64,000 nt of DNA from Segetibacter sp. (GTDB lineage Bacteria > Bacteroidota > Bacteroidia > Chitinophagales > Chitinophagaceae). Positions 14,737 to 22,906 of the stretch are shown piece by piece. Position 1 is the first letter of the stretch. Each line of letters opens with the position of its first letter. The stretch is taken from NCBI GenBank assembly GCA_028288485.1, contig JAQBNO010000088.1:1-64000 (forward strand), read 5' to 3'. The position numbers were made by a program, and so were the translations under genes. Under the pieces are notes generated by a model. It was not told the DNA's origin and searched no databases. It worked only from the letters and a program-made list of their open reading frames with translations.

Positions 14737-15753
14737 ATGAAAAAAAAGACCTCTTTAAAGGATATTGCTCAAAAAGTTGGAGTTTCAACAGCCCTGGTAT
14801 CGTATGTATTGAATAACAAAAAGGAGGGCAGGATAAGTAAACAAATAGCAGAGAAAATAAGGGCGACAGCAATAGAATTAAATTATAAGACCAACCAAAT
14901 AGCCCGCAGCCTTAAAACAAACAAAACGTATACAATAGGTTTAGTTGTAGCTGATATTGCCAACGCTTTTTCCAGCACCCTTGCACGGATCATAGAAGAT
15001 GAGGCAGAAAAAAATAATTATACAGTATTGTTCGGAAGTTCGGATGAAAATGCGCAGAAATCAGAAAAACTGATCAATGTATTATTAGATCGCCAGGTAG
15101 ATGGTTTAATAATAGCACCGGTAGAAGATACCGCATCACAGATCGTTCAACTACAGGAAAACGAAGTGCCTTTTGTTTTGATCGACCGTTATTTTCCTGA
15201 CATGAAAACAAATTATGTCGCAATGGATAATTATAAAGCTGCTCATGCTGCGGTGTCTCATCTCATTAATGGTGGTAACAAACGTATTGGGTTGGTAACT
15301 TTTAAAACCACTATTTTTAATATCGTTGAACGAAAAAGAGGTTACGTTACCGCACTCAAGGAATATAAAACATCGGCAAAAAGAAGCTGGATCAGGGAAG
15401 TGAGTATTCAAAATGCACAGGAAGAAGTTAGAGAAGCGATTGATCAACTGCTTTCACTTTCCGAACCCGTGGATGCGATCCTCTTTTCATCAAACCTGTT
15501 ATCTACGTATGCACTAAAGTACCTCAATACACTGCCTGTTAAAGTGCCCGATCAATTAAATATTGTCACGATTGATCAGTCAGATGCATCTGATACCTTT
15601 TATGCACCACTCACTTATATCAGGCAGCCTTTACTGGAAATGGGACAGCTGGCGACAAAAATTTTATTAGAAAGCATAAGTAAGAATAATAAAATAACCC
15701 AGGTGAACCTGGAGCCGGAATTAGTTGTTGGAAAGTCAACTTCTAAAGTATAA
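14737..15753 (+). CDS. LacI-family transcriptional regulator
   Basis: A 338-residue protein of normal length. The N-terminal helix-turn-helix reads SLKDIAQKVGVSTALVSYVLNN (residues 5-26) with the hinge helix NYKTNQIARSLKTNKTYTIGLVV. Residues 62-338 form a periplasmic-binding-protein-like effector domain (VADIANAFSSTLARIIEDEAEK, DRQVDGLIIAPVED, GGNKRIGLVTF, ending in QVNLEPELVVGKS). It probably senses a sugar or sugar derivative. Two CG-centred operators (14553-14568, 14684-14695) with the same half-site sit between it and the divergent small-ORF cluster, so it probably represses itself and that cluster. Effector unknown. Confidence 0.93.
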   Translation: MKKKTSLKDIAQKVGVSTALVSYVLNNKKEGRISKQIAEKIRATAIELNYKTNQIARSLKTNKTYTIGLVVADIANAFSSTLARIIEDEAEKNNYTVLFGSSDENAQKSEKLINVLLDRQVDGLIIAPVEDTASQIVQLQENEVPFVLIDRYFPDMKTNYVAMDNYKAAHAAVSHLINGGNKRIGLVTFKTTIFNIVERKRGYVTALKEYKTSAKRSWIREVSIQNAQEEVREAIDQLLSLSEPVDAILFSSNLLSTYALKYLNTLPVKVPDQLNIVTIDQSDASDTFYAPLTYIRQPLLEMGQLATKILLESISKNNKITQVNLEPELVVGKSTSKV

Positions 15754-15799
15754 TGGAAAGTCGCCCGACATTGTAAAGCAGCAACTCATCTCCTCGCTG

Positions 15800-15985
15800 G
15801 AAAAACAGGTTGATTAGTGGCTACCAATTGCTTCGCCAGGCGGCGTAAGGCGAACGAATAAACGAGCCGCTGCATCACCACTCTCTTTAATTGGCCGATA
15901 CGGTTCAACAGTAAAAGTGTGCGACGCAACAGTAGTTTAATAGAAGTTATTGGCTTAGTACAAAAAAAACAAGTTTAAACATTGA
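15800..15985. repeat. Convergent gap with degenerate repeat fragments
   Basis: The 254 bp between the lacI-type gene and rnhB contain GCGACGCAAC (15920-15930) followed by a spacer and a TTGGCTTAGTACAAAAAAAAC end, a diverged reverse-orientation copy of the intergenic repeat. Nothing else is recognisable. Confidence 0.4.
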
Positions 15986-16007
15986 GCGAGGTATAGCGGA
16001 ACGCCGC

Positions 16008-16628
16008 TTACATTAAAATACTTTCTTCTTCAACATCTAAAGCAAGCGGTTGCTTATTTATATTAAAACTCATGCGATGGTACTTGCATAACCCATGCGA
16101 TTCTATTGCCAGGCGATGCTCCTCGGTCCCGTAACCTTTGTTGCTGTTCCAGTTATAAAGCGGGTATTCGTGGTGAAGATTTTTCATGAACTCGTCGCGA
16201 TATGTTTTTGCTAAAACACTTGCAGCCGCAATGGAAGAATACAGTCCGTCGCCTTTTACAATGCACTTATGCTTAACGTCCTGGTATGGAGTAAACCTGT
16301 TGCCATCGATTAAAAGATACTTTGGGCGCTTTTTCAGGTTATCTAAAGCCAGGTGCATGGCTTTTATGGAAGCACGCAAAATATTAATACGGTCAATTTC
16401 CTCGTGATCAACTTTCGCTACGCTAAAACAAACAGCTTCTTTCTCGATAATGGGGCGCAATTCATTTCGCTGTGCTTCTGTTAATTGCTTGCTATCGTTC
16501 AAAAAAGGATGTTGAAAATCTTTGCGAAGAATAACGGCGGCTGCGAAAACCGGTCCGGCATAACAACCTCTTCCGGCTTCATCGCAGCCGGCTTCTATAT
16601 ATCTTTTCTGGTAAAAGGGCTGAAGCAT
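16008..16628 (-). CDS. rnhB: Ribonuclease HII
   Basis: An endonuclease that cuts the RNA strand of RNA-DNA hybrids, including single ribonucleotides left in DNA. The catalytic signature YIEAGCDEAGRGCYAGPV is near the N-terminus, with the other acidic residues in DSKQL, LLIDGNRF and SVLAKTYRDEF. HGLCKYHRMSFNI is a usual C-terminal end. I chose the ATG at 16628, giving 206 residues, the normal size; the frame stays open to an ATG at 16688, which would add 20 residues with no family equivalent. It is divergent from the heme A synthase gene and convergent with the LacI-family gene. Confidence 0.95.
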   Translation of the reverse strand: MLQPFYQKRYIEAGCDEAGRGCYAGPVFAAAVILRKDFQHPFLNDSKQLTEAQRNELRPIIEKEAVCFSVAKVDHEEIDRINILRASIKAMHLALDNLKKRPKYLLIDGNRFTPYQDVKHKCIVKGDGLYSSIAAASVLAKTYRDEFMKNLHHEYPLYNWNSNKGYGTEEHRLAIESHGLCKYHRMSFNINKQPLALDVEEESILM

Positions 16629-16713
16629 GGGTACAAAAATGAGGTTTCGTTTTTTAAAATTCACAAAAAGCTGCGAAAGATTGAACAAAAAGTTATCACC
16701 ATTGATTAACCGT

Positions 16714-16721
16714 TAATTTTG
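16714..16721 (+). promoter_or_regulatory. -7 promoter element of heme A synthase gene
   Basis: TAATTTTG, an exact TAnnTTTG match, 51 bp before the chosen start. No clear -33 TTG at normal spacing. Confidence 0.4.
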
Positions 16722-16772
16722 CCGCGCCAATAGCTATCACACTGCACTTTATACGCATTGGAAATAAAAAAT

Positions 16773-17846
16773 ATGCATCAGGATAAATCGACACGAATTG
16801 TAGCCAATTGGATTTTTTTAGGGGTGGCTATGTTAATTATCCAGGTTTTATTAGGTGGAATTACACGGCTAACGGGTTCGGGGTTATCAATTACCGAATG
16901 GAAGCCGCTGATGGGAGCACTTCCGCCGACGAGTGAAGTCGAATGGCAGGAAGCCTTCAATAAATACCAGCAGATCGCTCAATATAAATACATCAACCAG
17001 CATTTTACATTAAGTAATTTTAAATTCATTTTTTTCTGGGAATGGTTTCACCGCGTCTGGGCCAGGCTGATTGGCGTTGTCTTTCTGATTCCTTTTATCT
17101 ATTTCCTCGCAAAAAAATATTTCAAAAACTGGATGATTGTTCCGCTGGTTGTTCTTTTTATACTAGGCGCTTTACAGGGAGCAATTGGCTGGATAATGGT
17201 GCAGAGCGGGTTAAACGATAATGATGTATATGTAAGCCATATCCGCCTGGCTGCACACTTTATGGCAGCAATGGTGTTAATAGCGTATGCCCTGGTATTT
17301 GGATTAAAGTTGTCGTTAGCGCCAAAAGACAGAATAGCACAACCCCAACTTCTTAAAGGAGCAGTGGTAATAACTTTTTTGCTTTGCCTTCAACTGGTTT
17401 ATGGAGCTTTCATGGCCGGCTTAAAAGCTGCGGTAACTGCGCCTACGTGGCCCGACATAAACGGAATGATTATTCCCGGAGGCCTCTTCTCTGGTGACGG
17501 ATTTCTGCGCAGTATCGTTCACGATAAAATAGCTATTCACTTTATTCACCGTACGCTTGCTTACCTGCTTACATTTTTAATTATTATGTGGTGGTTTAGC
17601 GCAAAGCGTATATCTTATTCGCCGGCTTTCAATAAAGCTAAACATCTTACTATAATTCTCGTTTTTATACAGGTTGCTTTAGGAATATTTGCCGTAATAA
17701 ACAGCCCGGGCATAACTGCGGGCAAATTCGGATCTTTTGAATGGCTGGCTCAATTGCACCAACTTACTGGAATGCTGTTATTACTCGATCTGGTAGCTGT
17801 TATTTATATTACTTCAAAGAAACCGCGTTTCAATTCCAATTCTTAA
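16773..17846 (+). CDS. ctaA: Heme A synthase (COX15/CtaA)
   Basis: An integral membrane protein of about 357 residues with eight predicted membrane helices, oxidising the C8 methyl of heme O to make heme A for cytochrome oxidase. The family residues are present: GGITRLTGSGLSITEW, the first-half histidines in EWFHRVWARLIG and VSHIRLAAHF, and the second-half histidines in IHFIHRTLAYLL and LAQLHQLTGML. AVTAPTWPDINGMI between helices is also typical. The ATG at 16773 is preferred over a TTG 15 bp upstream. No ctaB or oxidase subunit genes are nearby. Confidence 0.95.
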   Translation: MHQDKSTRIVANWIFLGVAMLIIQVLLGGITRLTGSGLSITEWKPLMGALPPTSEVEWQEAFNKYQQIAQYKYINQHFTLSNFKFIFFWEWFHRVWARLIGVVFLIPFIYFLAKKYFKNWMIVPLVVLFILGALQGAIGWIMVQSGLNDNDVYVSHIRLAAHFMAAMVLIAYALVFGLKLSLAPKDRIAQPQLLKGAVVITFLLCLQLVYGAFMAGLKAAVTAPTWPDINGMIIPGGLFSGDGFLRSIVHDKIAIHFIHRTLAYLLTFLIIMWWFSAKRISYSPAFNKAKHLTIILVFIQVALGIFAVINSPGITAGKFGSFEWLAQLHQLTGMLLLLDLVAVIYITSKKPRFNSNS

Positions 17847-17886
17847 TAATAGAATATTTTATAAACCAGGCGGAATTGCTACTATC

Positions 17887-17975
17887 GATCATCGTTGCCA
17901 CGCCCGGTTCACAAGCTGGTTTTCATAGCAGCGGTGGCAGTTTACCCTGCACTTGTCGAAGGGTCGCAGTACGTT
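17887..17975 (+). repeat. Intergenic repeat copy (CGTTGCCACGC subtype)
   Basis: ATCATCGTTGCCACGCCCGG, then CATAGCAGCGGTGGCAGTTT and TTGTCGAAGGGTCGCA. It lies between convergent genes and is a close relative of the copy at 13265. Confidence 0.7.
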
Positions 17976-18064
17976 CACCGGCAAACCATCGTGCAGCTTT
18001 TTTCAAGTAGTGTAAGAATTTATCCTGACTTTGTTTAAACCAACTAATTCTGCAGATATGCAAA

Positions 18065-18985
18065 TTACTCTTCAATTTTTGCCTCCGGTTGAAATAGTTT
18101 AAAGCATCTTCTGATAATATCAATTTTAAACTCTGCCGCTGTTTCTGCCGGTTCGCCATCCACGTGAAAAGGAGCATGCTTAAGGTTGCGGATGGTAAGG
18201 GAAGGCGTTTGAAAATACAGGATGTTTTTTTGCGACATATCATCCACCAGTTGCTGCAGCTCGTTGTTTCCCCTTATCTGCCGTAGAATTGCAAATGGCA
18301 GCTTCGCCTTATTCATTTTTTGAACAATAACAATATCGAGTAACCCGTCGTCAAGACTGGCTTTCGGTGCAATGGTGAAGTGATTGCCGAATTGATTAGC
18401 GTTTGCAACGCTGATAAAAAAAGCATCACTGTAAAAAGAAAAATTATCCAGTACAATTTCAAACTGGTAAGGGTGTGCTTTAAAGTATTGATATAAGCTT
18501 TGCTGCGTATAGGTTAATAAACCCCGGGAAGCTTTATTTGCAAAATCATGTGCTACCTGTGCATCAAATCCTAACCCACTTAACATGCAGCTAAACCGGT
18601 CGTTTATCCTAAAAGCATCAACATAACCTGTCTTATTGGTAAAAATAATATCAAGTGCTTTCGTCGGGTTTTTAGGAATGCCTGCGCAAAAAGCAAGGCC
18701 ATTTCCACTCCCCATAGGAATAATACCAAAACTAACGCCGGTTTCAGATAATGACGACACCACCTGGTTAACTGTTCCATCTCCCCCCGCCATTACTACG
18801 TCAGTTATCGCTTCTGTTTCAATTTTATCTTTTAAATAATCATAGTCACCTTTTATATTAGTGTGAATTATTTCAAAGTCGATTGATTCAGCCTTGGTTT
18901 TCTTCTGTATTAATTTTTCTACACTTTCTTTCTTCCCCGTACCTGACACAGGGTTAACGAGGTAAACAATTTTTCGTTGCATCAT
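18065..18985 (-). CDS. YegS/diacylglycerol-kinase-type lipid kinase
   Basis: A 306-residue lipid kinase of the DAGK catalytic family. The N-terminal half has VNPVSGTGKK, VVMAGGDGTVNQVVSSL (nucleotide-binding GGDGT) and IIPMGSGNGLAFCAGIP. The second half has the GLGFDAQVAHDF strand, SLDDGLLDIVIV and HVDGEP, the usual end of the beta-sandwich domain. Such enzymes phosphorylate diacylglycerol or related lipids at the inner face of the membrane. Its start is 8 bp from the stop of the secreted-protein gene upstream on the same strand, so the two are probably co-transcribed, perhaps with fabH. Confidence 0.9.
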   Translation of the reverse strand: MMQRKIVYLVNPVSGTGKKESVEKLIQKKTKAESIDFEIIHTNIKGDYDYLKDKIETEAITDVVMAGGDGTVNQVVSSLSETGVSFGIIPMGSGNGLAFCAGIPKNPTKALDIIFTNKTGYVDAFRINDRFSCMLSGLGFDAQVAHDFANKASRGLLTYTQQSLYQYFKAHPYQFEIVLDNFSFYSDAFFISVANANQFGNHFTIAPKASLDDGLLDIVIVQKMNKAKLPFAILRQIRGNNELQQLVDDMSQKNILYFQTPSLTIRNLKHAPFHVDGEPAETAAEFKIDIIRRCFKLFQPEAKIEE

Positions 18986-18993
18986 ACATTAAT

Positions 18994-19431
18994 TTAGTTC
19001 CAGTCTATCTTACATAACAAAACCCTTCTAATTCTTACCACTGCCGCTTTTGAAGGGTCTCTTGGTAAAGAAGTAGTAAAAATGAAAACCGGTCTTTTCT
19101 TGTCTATCATTTCTTTAAGAGCGGAAACCTTAAAAGATACACAACCGCTTTGTTTATTTAAATGCAAAGTTTTAATATTCTGGTCAACCGAATCATTGAC
19201 ATAAAAAGTACGTTTCCAGCCAATATCCGCGTTATCCGTGTTATACCTAATGGTCAAACAATCCGACATTTTTAGGCTTTTTGTTTTTACAATAGCTGTC
19301 GGGTTTGACCGATCGCTATTGCCTTTAAAAATTGATTGCTTATTGAGTAATATCTGCCAGTTATCAGGTGACTGAGCCTTTGAAAAAGACAGTACCAGGA
19401 AAGAAAGTAAGAAAATAAGCAGCCGTTTCAT
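18994..19431 (-). CDS. Hypothetical secreted protein
   Basis: The ATG at 19431 gives 145 residues with a signal peptide (MKRLLIFLLSFLVLSFSKAQ). Mature sequence is mainly beta, with QSIFKGNSDRSNPTAI and RPVFIFTTSLPRDPSKAAVVRIRRVLLCKIDW. No family recognised. It sits between fabH (67 bp upstream) and the lipid kinase (8 bp downstream) on one strand and is probably in their transcript. Three Cys residues. Confidence 0.65.
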   Translation of the reverse strand: MKRLLIFLLSFLVLSFSKAQSPDNWQILLNKQSIFKGNSDRSNPTAIVKTKSLKMSDCLTIRYNTDNADIGWKRTFYVNDSVDQNIKTLHLNKQSGCVSFKVSALKEMIDKKRPVFIFTTSLPRDPSKAAVVRIRRVLLCKIDWN

Positions 19432-19498
19432 AACCCGATTATTAATAATTGGCAAAGGTGTCATGTTTAATCTGCCTGTAAAGGTTTAACCGGAAATA

Positions 19499-20542
19499 TT
19501 ACCAACGGATTAACGCACTCGCCCAGGTAAACCCGCTGCCAAAAGCGGCGAGGCAAACGAGGTCCCCTTTTTTGATCTTTCCTTCCTGCCATGCCTCGCA
19601 TAACGCGATAGGCACACTTGCAGCAGTAGTGTTCCCGTAACGCTGAATATTATTATATACCTTGTCATCCGAAAGGCGGAGTAGTTTTTGAATCATCTGG
19701 CTGATCCGCAAATTTGCCTGGTGTACGATCAGCATATTAATATCAGAAGTCTGTAGTCCGTTGGCCTGCAAACCCTCCATAATAACTTCAGGAAACTTTA
19801 CGACAGCCTTTTTAAATACCGCAGGTCCATTCATATTGGGGAAGTTTTGTGCTTTTTCGATCATTGCTTCGCTCATGAACGCTTCACCTATTTCAGCGTC
19901 ATTAAAATCAGCAAAATGCCCCCAGCGGTTACCATGAGTTCCGGGATTATACATAGCAAGTATCTCGGCACTTTCGCCGTCGCTATGTAAATGTGTGCTT
20001 AATATTCCCCTGCCTTCTTCTGCTGTTGGTTGCAATACGACTGCGCCTGCACCATCTCCAAAAATTACACTTATATTTCTTCCCCGTGTAGTAAAGTCAA
20101 GTCCGAAAGAATGTTTTTCGCTGCCGATTACGAGTATATTTTTATACATGCCGCTTTTAATGAACTGGTCGGCAACACTGATCGCATACAAAAAACCGCT
20201 GCATTGGTTGCGTATATCCAACGCGCCAATTTCTTTCATTTTCATTTCGCGTTGCACAATCACTCCGCAACCGGGGAAGTAATAGTCGGGGCTTAAAGTG
20301 GCAAAAATAATGAAGTCAATTTCCTGCGGGGTTATTCCGGCTCGTTCAATGGCGATCTTAGCAGCTTCAATTCCCATTGTTGCAGTGGTTTCACCTAGCC
20401 GATCTGCATAATGCCTTGCCTGTATCCCGGTTCTTTCCTGTATCCATTCATCACTTGTTTCCATATACCGGGTTAGATCCTGGTTGGTGTACACATTTTT
20501 TGGCACATACATTCCAATACCTGCAACTATACTTCGGGGCAT
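19499..20542 (-). CDS. fabH: Beta-ketoacyl-ACP synthase III
   Basis: A 347-residue thiolase-fold enzyme starting fatty-acid synthesis by condensing an acyl-CoA with malonyl-ACP. The catalytic Cys is in IRNQCSGFLYAI, the His in VHQANLRI and the Asn in RYGNTTAASVP; the N-terminal TSDEWIQERTGIQARHY and the C-terminal GSGFTWASALIRW are diagnostic. It has an insertion (STHLHSDGESAEIL to GEAFMSEAM) common in Bacteroidota FabH paralogues. No other fab gene is adjacent, as is frequent for extra copies, so it may serve a specialised acyl primer. First gene of a likely three-gene transcript. Confidence 0.92.
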   Translation of the reverse strand: MPRSIVAGIGMYVPKNVYTNQDLTRYMETSDEWIQERTGIQARHYADRLGETTATMGIEAAKIAIERAGITPQEIDFIIFATLSPDYYFPGCGVIVQREMKMKEIGALDIRNQCSGFLYAISVADQFIKSGMYKNILVIGSEKHSFGLDFTTRGRNISVIFGDGAGAVVLQPTAEEGRGILSTHLHSDGESAEILAMYNPGTHGNRWGHFADFNDAEIGEAFMSEAMIEKAQNFPNMNGPAVFKKAVVKFPEVIMEGLQANGLQTSDINMLIVHQANLRISQMIQKLLRLSDDKVYNNIQRYGNTTAASVPIALCEAWQEGKIKKGDLVCLAAFGSGFTWASALIRW

Positions 20543-20701
20543 TACAATCGTTTAAGCAGCCAAAGTAGTAAATTTTAGAGGGTTTGCTTCACTAATTTTT
20601 TCCCCGGCTTTTCGATCAATAGTTTTACTTACCACAAAACCCGCCAGGGTTTAATAACTTACAACAAGAACTTAAAACGCGAGAAGAATTAACTCACAAC
20701 C

Positions 20702-20709
20702 TACCTTTG
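20702..20709 (+). promoter_or_regulatory. -7 promoter element before the DUF2905 gene
   Basis: TACCTTTG fits TAnnTTTG, 10 bp before the ATG, implying a very short leader. Confidence 0.45.
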
Positions 20710-20719
20710 TAGCTTTGTT

Positions 20720-20941
20720 ATGACTCCTCAAACAGGTAAAATTTTAATTATTCTCGGCATTTCAATTGTTGTTATTGGAATGCTCGTTTATTTTTTTCCT
20801 AATGTTACAAAATGGTTTGGACGTTTACCCGGAGATATAAGAATTGAAAGAGCAAATTTTAAATTCTATTTCCCGATAACAACCATGATATTGATAAGCC
20901 TGCTGCTAACTTTAATCCTCAATATTTTTAAAAGAATGTAG
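20720..20941 (+). CDS. DUF2905 membrane protein
   Basis: A 73-residue protein with two membrane helices (residues 6-26 and 50-70) separated by WFGRLPGDIRIERANFKFYFPI, the DUF2905 signature. It is a small inner-membrane protein of unknown role found widely in bacteria. Full length. Immediately after the stop lies GTGAAACGTCAAA (20946-20958), a motif also present as an inverted pair at 43168-43223. The gap to adk (20942-21187) has diverged repeat-like bases near 21061-21110 and no gene. Confidence 0.85.
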   Translation: MTPQTGKILIILGISIVVIGMLVYFFPNVTKWFGRLPGDIRIERANFKFYFPITTMILISLLLTLILNIFKRM

Positions 20942-21187
20942 TGTTGTGAAACGTCAAAAGTCAAAAGGTGTCTTTAATTAATCACTTCTGCCATTCATCA
21001 GCATTTGGCTGGCCAGTATCAAATAAGAAAGGCTTAATAGAATACCCGGAAGTCAAGAGGGTGACATCACCTCCAAAGGAGTCATAGACAAAGGGATCGG
21101 ACAACGATGTCAAACAGAGTTAAGATAGCTGGCTCGCAAAAATCCGGATCCAAATACATTCAATGGGTTCTCACTATTCTCCAAATT

Positions 21188-21216
21188 AAAAAAGCCCTCC
21201 ATGTAGGAAGGCTTCG
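21188..21216 (-). terminator. Intrinsic terminator of adk
   Basis: On the minus strand AAGCCTTCC and GGAGGGCTT form a stem (one mismatch) around ATGT-type loop bases, followed by a T run. Confidence 0.65.
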
Positions 21217-21243
21217 TGCAGTTGGTATTGGATTGCTAAAATC

Positions 21244-21819
21244 TTATTTTCTTTTATCTATTTCAATACAAAGGCTTTCAAATATTTCGTCCACACTTCC
21301 TTCACCAGGTATAGTAACTACTTTATTAAATTTACGATAATAATCTGCTACTGCCGAAGTTTTTTTATGATATTCTACAATTCTTGCCCTTATTACCTCC
21401 ACGTTATTGTCGTCACTTCGTCCGCTTGTTAAACCGCGGTTCAGTAACCTTTTCACCAATTCTTCTTCGCTTACCATTAAAGCCAGTACAACGCCTATTT
21501 CAGTTCGCTTCAGTTTCAGCAATTCATCCAGGGCTTCCGACTGCGCTTCGGTGCGTGGAAAACCATCAAACAAAAATCCATTTACGTCAGGATTATTCTC
21601 AAGAGCCGAACTGATCATGCCGATAACCACTTCATCCGGCACAAGCTGACCCTTATCCATAAAATTTTTAGCCTCTAATCCAAGTGGTGTCTGCGACGCT
21701 ATTTCGCTTCTTAGAATATCCCCTGTAGAAAGATGCTTCAGGCCGTATTTTGAAATAAGCCTTTCGCTTTGCGTACCTTTGCCACTGCCTGGAGGACCAA
21801 ACAAAATAATATTGAACAT
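21244..21819 (-). CDS. adk: Adenylate kinase
   Basis: Converts ATP plus AMP to two ADP in the cytoplasm. The 191-residue protein has the P loop GPPGSGKGTQ (residues 8-17), the AMP-binding STGDILRSEI, FDGFPRTEAQ, and a lid-side RSDDNNVEVIRARI. The lid is short and lacks zinc cysteines, the short-lid class. It has its own predicted promoter (TATATTTG at 21846-21853) and a terminator, so it is a single-gene unit. Confidence 0.96.
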   Translation of the reverse strand: MFNIILFGPPGSGKGTQSERLISKYGLKHLSTGDILRSEIASQTPLGLEAKNFMDKGQLVPDEVVIGMISSALENNPDVNGFLFDGFPRTEAQSEALDELLKLKRTEIGVVLALMVSEEELVKRLLNRGLTSGRSDDNNVEVIRARIVEYHKKTSAVADYYRKFNKVVTIPGEGSVDEIFESLCIEIDKRK

Positions 21820-21845
21820 TAATGGAACTTACTTTGAATGAGCAG

Positions 21846-21853
21846 CAAATATA
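21846..21853 (-). promoter_or_regulatory. -7 promoter element of adk
   Basis: TATATTTG on the minus strand, an exact TAnnTTTG, 26 bp before the adk ATG. Confidence 0.45.
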
Positions 21854-21997
21854 GGGGATGGCCTTTAAATATCCTTTAACAGTTTCGTCTAACGTTTATA
21901 CATCATTCGGTAATAAGTGGTAAAAATTATTTAAAACGCAATTGTAGTAAAACTTCCGGGAATACTAACGCGTAGTTTTAAAAGTCAAATTTTAAGC

Positions 21998-22567
21998 ATG
22001 AGAACCTGGATTTTTATAATTTTTGCAACCCTAACCAGTACAGGTTGTTATTCACAAACGGAAAAAAGGAATACTATGGACCCAATTAAAAAGAACAATC
22101 CCGTTTATTCGAAAACCGATAGCAATAAAGTAGTGTTGAACGAGGAAGAATGGAAGAAAATTTTGCCGGCCGATGTATATTATATAGCTCGTGAAAAAGG
22201 AACCGAAAGGCCGTGGACAAGCAAATTCGAGGATTTTAAAGAGGTGGGATCTTATTATTGCGCTGTCTGCGGTAATGCTCTATTTAAAAGCGATACCAAA
22301 TTTGACAGTGGATGTGGTTGGCCAAGTTTTTACGAGCCTATTAGCAAAGGCTCCATAATTTATACGCCCGATAACACTCATGGAATGGAGCGTACCGAGG
22401 TTCAATGCGGTAGATGTAAATCACATTTGGGTCACGTTTTCGACGATGGTCCTCCCCCAACAGGTTTACGTTATTGCATAAATGGCGTTGTTCTCGACTT
22501 TGAAAAAGCAAAAGCAGCAGAACAAAAATACAATAACGGGCAAAAAGGAACTACTACGGTCCAATAA
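21998..22567 (+). CDS. msrB: Peptide methionine-R-sulfoxide reductase, lipoprotein form
   Basis: Reduces methionine-R-sulfoxide in oxidised proteins. The 189-residue product starts with a lipoprotein-type signal (STGC), so it acts outside the cytoplasm. The MsrB domain covers about residues 45-180: RPWTSKFEDFKEVGSYYCAVCGNALF, FDSGCGWPSFYEPI, RCKSHLGHVFDDGPPPTGLRYCINGVVLDF. CAVC and CGRC are the four zinc ligands; the Cys of RYCING is catalytic. It is followed by its own terminator and is monocistronic. Confidence 0.95.
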   Translation: MRTWIFIIFATLTSTGCYSQTEKRNTMDPIKKNNPVYSKTDSNKVVLNEEEWKKILPADVYYIAREKGTERPWTSKFEDFKEVGSYYCAVCGNALFKSDTKFDSGCGWPSFYEPISKGSIIYTPDNTHGMERTEVQCGRCKSHLGHVFDDGPPPTGLRYCINGVVLDFEKAKAAEQKYNNGQKGTTTVQ

Positions 22568-22587
22568 TAAGCTGGAACTATATTTCT

Positions 22588-22628
22588 AAAAGCCGCTGAT
22601 ACCTAAGAGGGCATTAGCGGCTTTTTTT
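22588..22628 (+). terminator. Intrinsic terminator of msrB
   Basis: Stem AAAAGCCGCT / AGCGGCTTTT with a 17-base loop and a run of seven T. Confidence 0.8.
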
Positions 22629-22679
22629 CTTCATGAAGATCAATTCATTTGCATTTTTGGTATCCAGCAATGAATTTTC

Positions 22680-22730
22680 ATGGCAACTCCGGTTGTGTCA
22701 CTCACTTTTACTGTATCTTTTTATGGCATC
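22680..22730 (+). repeat. Intergenic repeat copy (TGTCACTCACTTTTAC core)
   Basis: GTTGTGTCACTCACTTTTAC at 22692-22711 followed by TGTATCTTTTTATGGCATC, the same order as at 6779-6828. The rest of the 22629-22894 gap has no recognisable feature. Confidence 0.7.
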
Positions 22731-22894
22731 CTGCAAAGAATATGCTTAAGAAAACCATCTTCTTCAATCACATTCGGTAAGAAGCAGGAATTCGACTTAT
22801 AAACCACTGGTATTATTTACCCTTTATCGGCTTAAAAATCACAAAAAGCCTTAATTTTTAAAGATGCGATCGGTAAATTCTCATTTTCAACTAT

Positions 22895-22902
22895 TACTTT
22901 TG
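22895..22902 (+). promoter_or_regulatory. -7 element four bases before an ATG (leaderless candidate)
   Basis: TACTTTTG is an exact TAnnTTTG and ends four bases before the aminotransferase ATG, so transcription would start at or just beside the start codon. Confidence 0.45.
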
Positions 22903-22906
22903 CCGC

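Noticed and set aside
17741-18010. 89-codon plus-strand frame after heme A synthase
   Set aside because: Overlaps the end of ctaA in another frame and then consists of repeat sequence.
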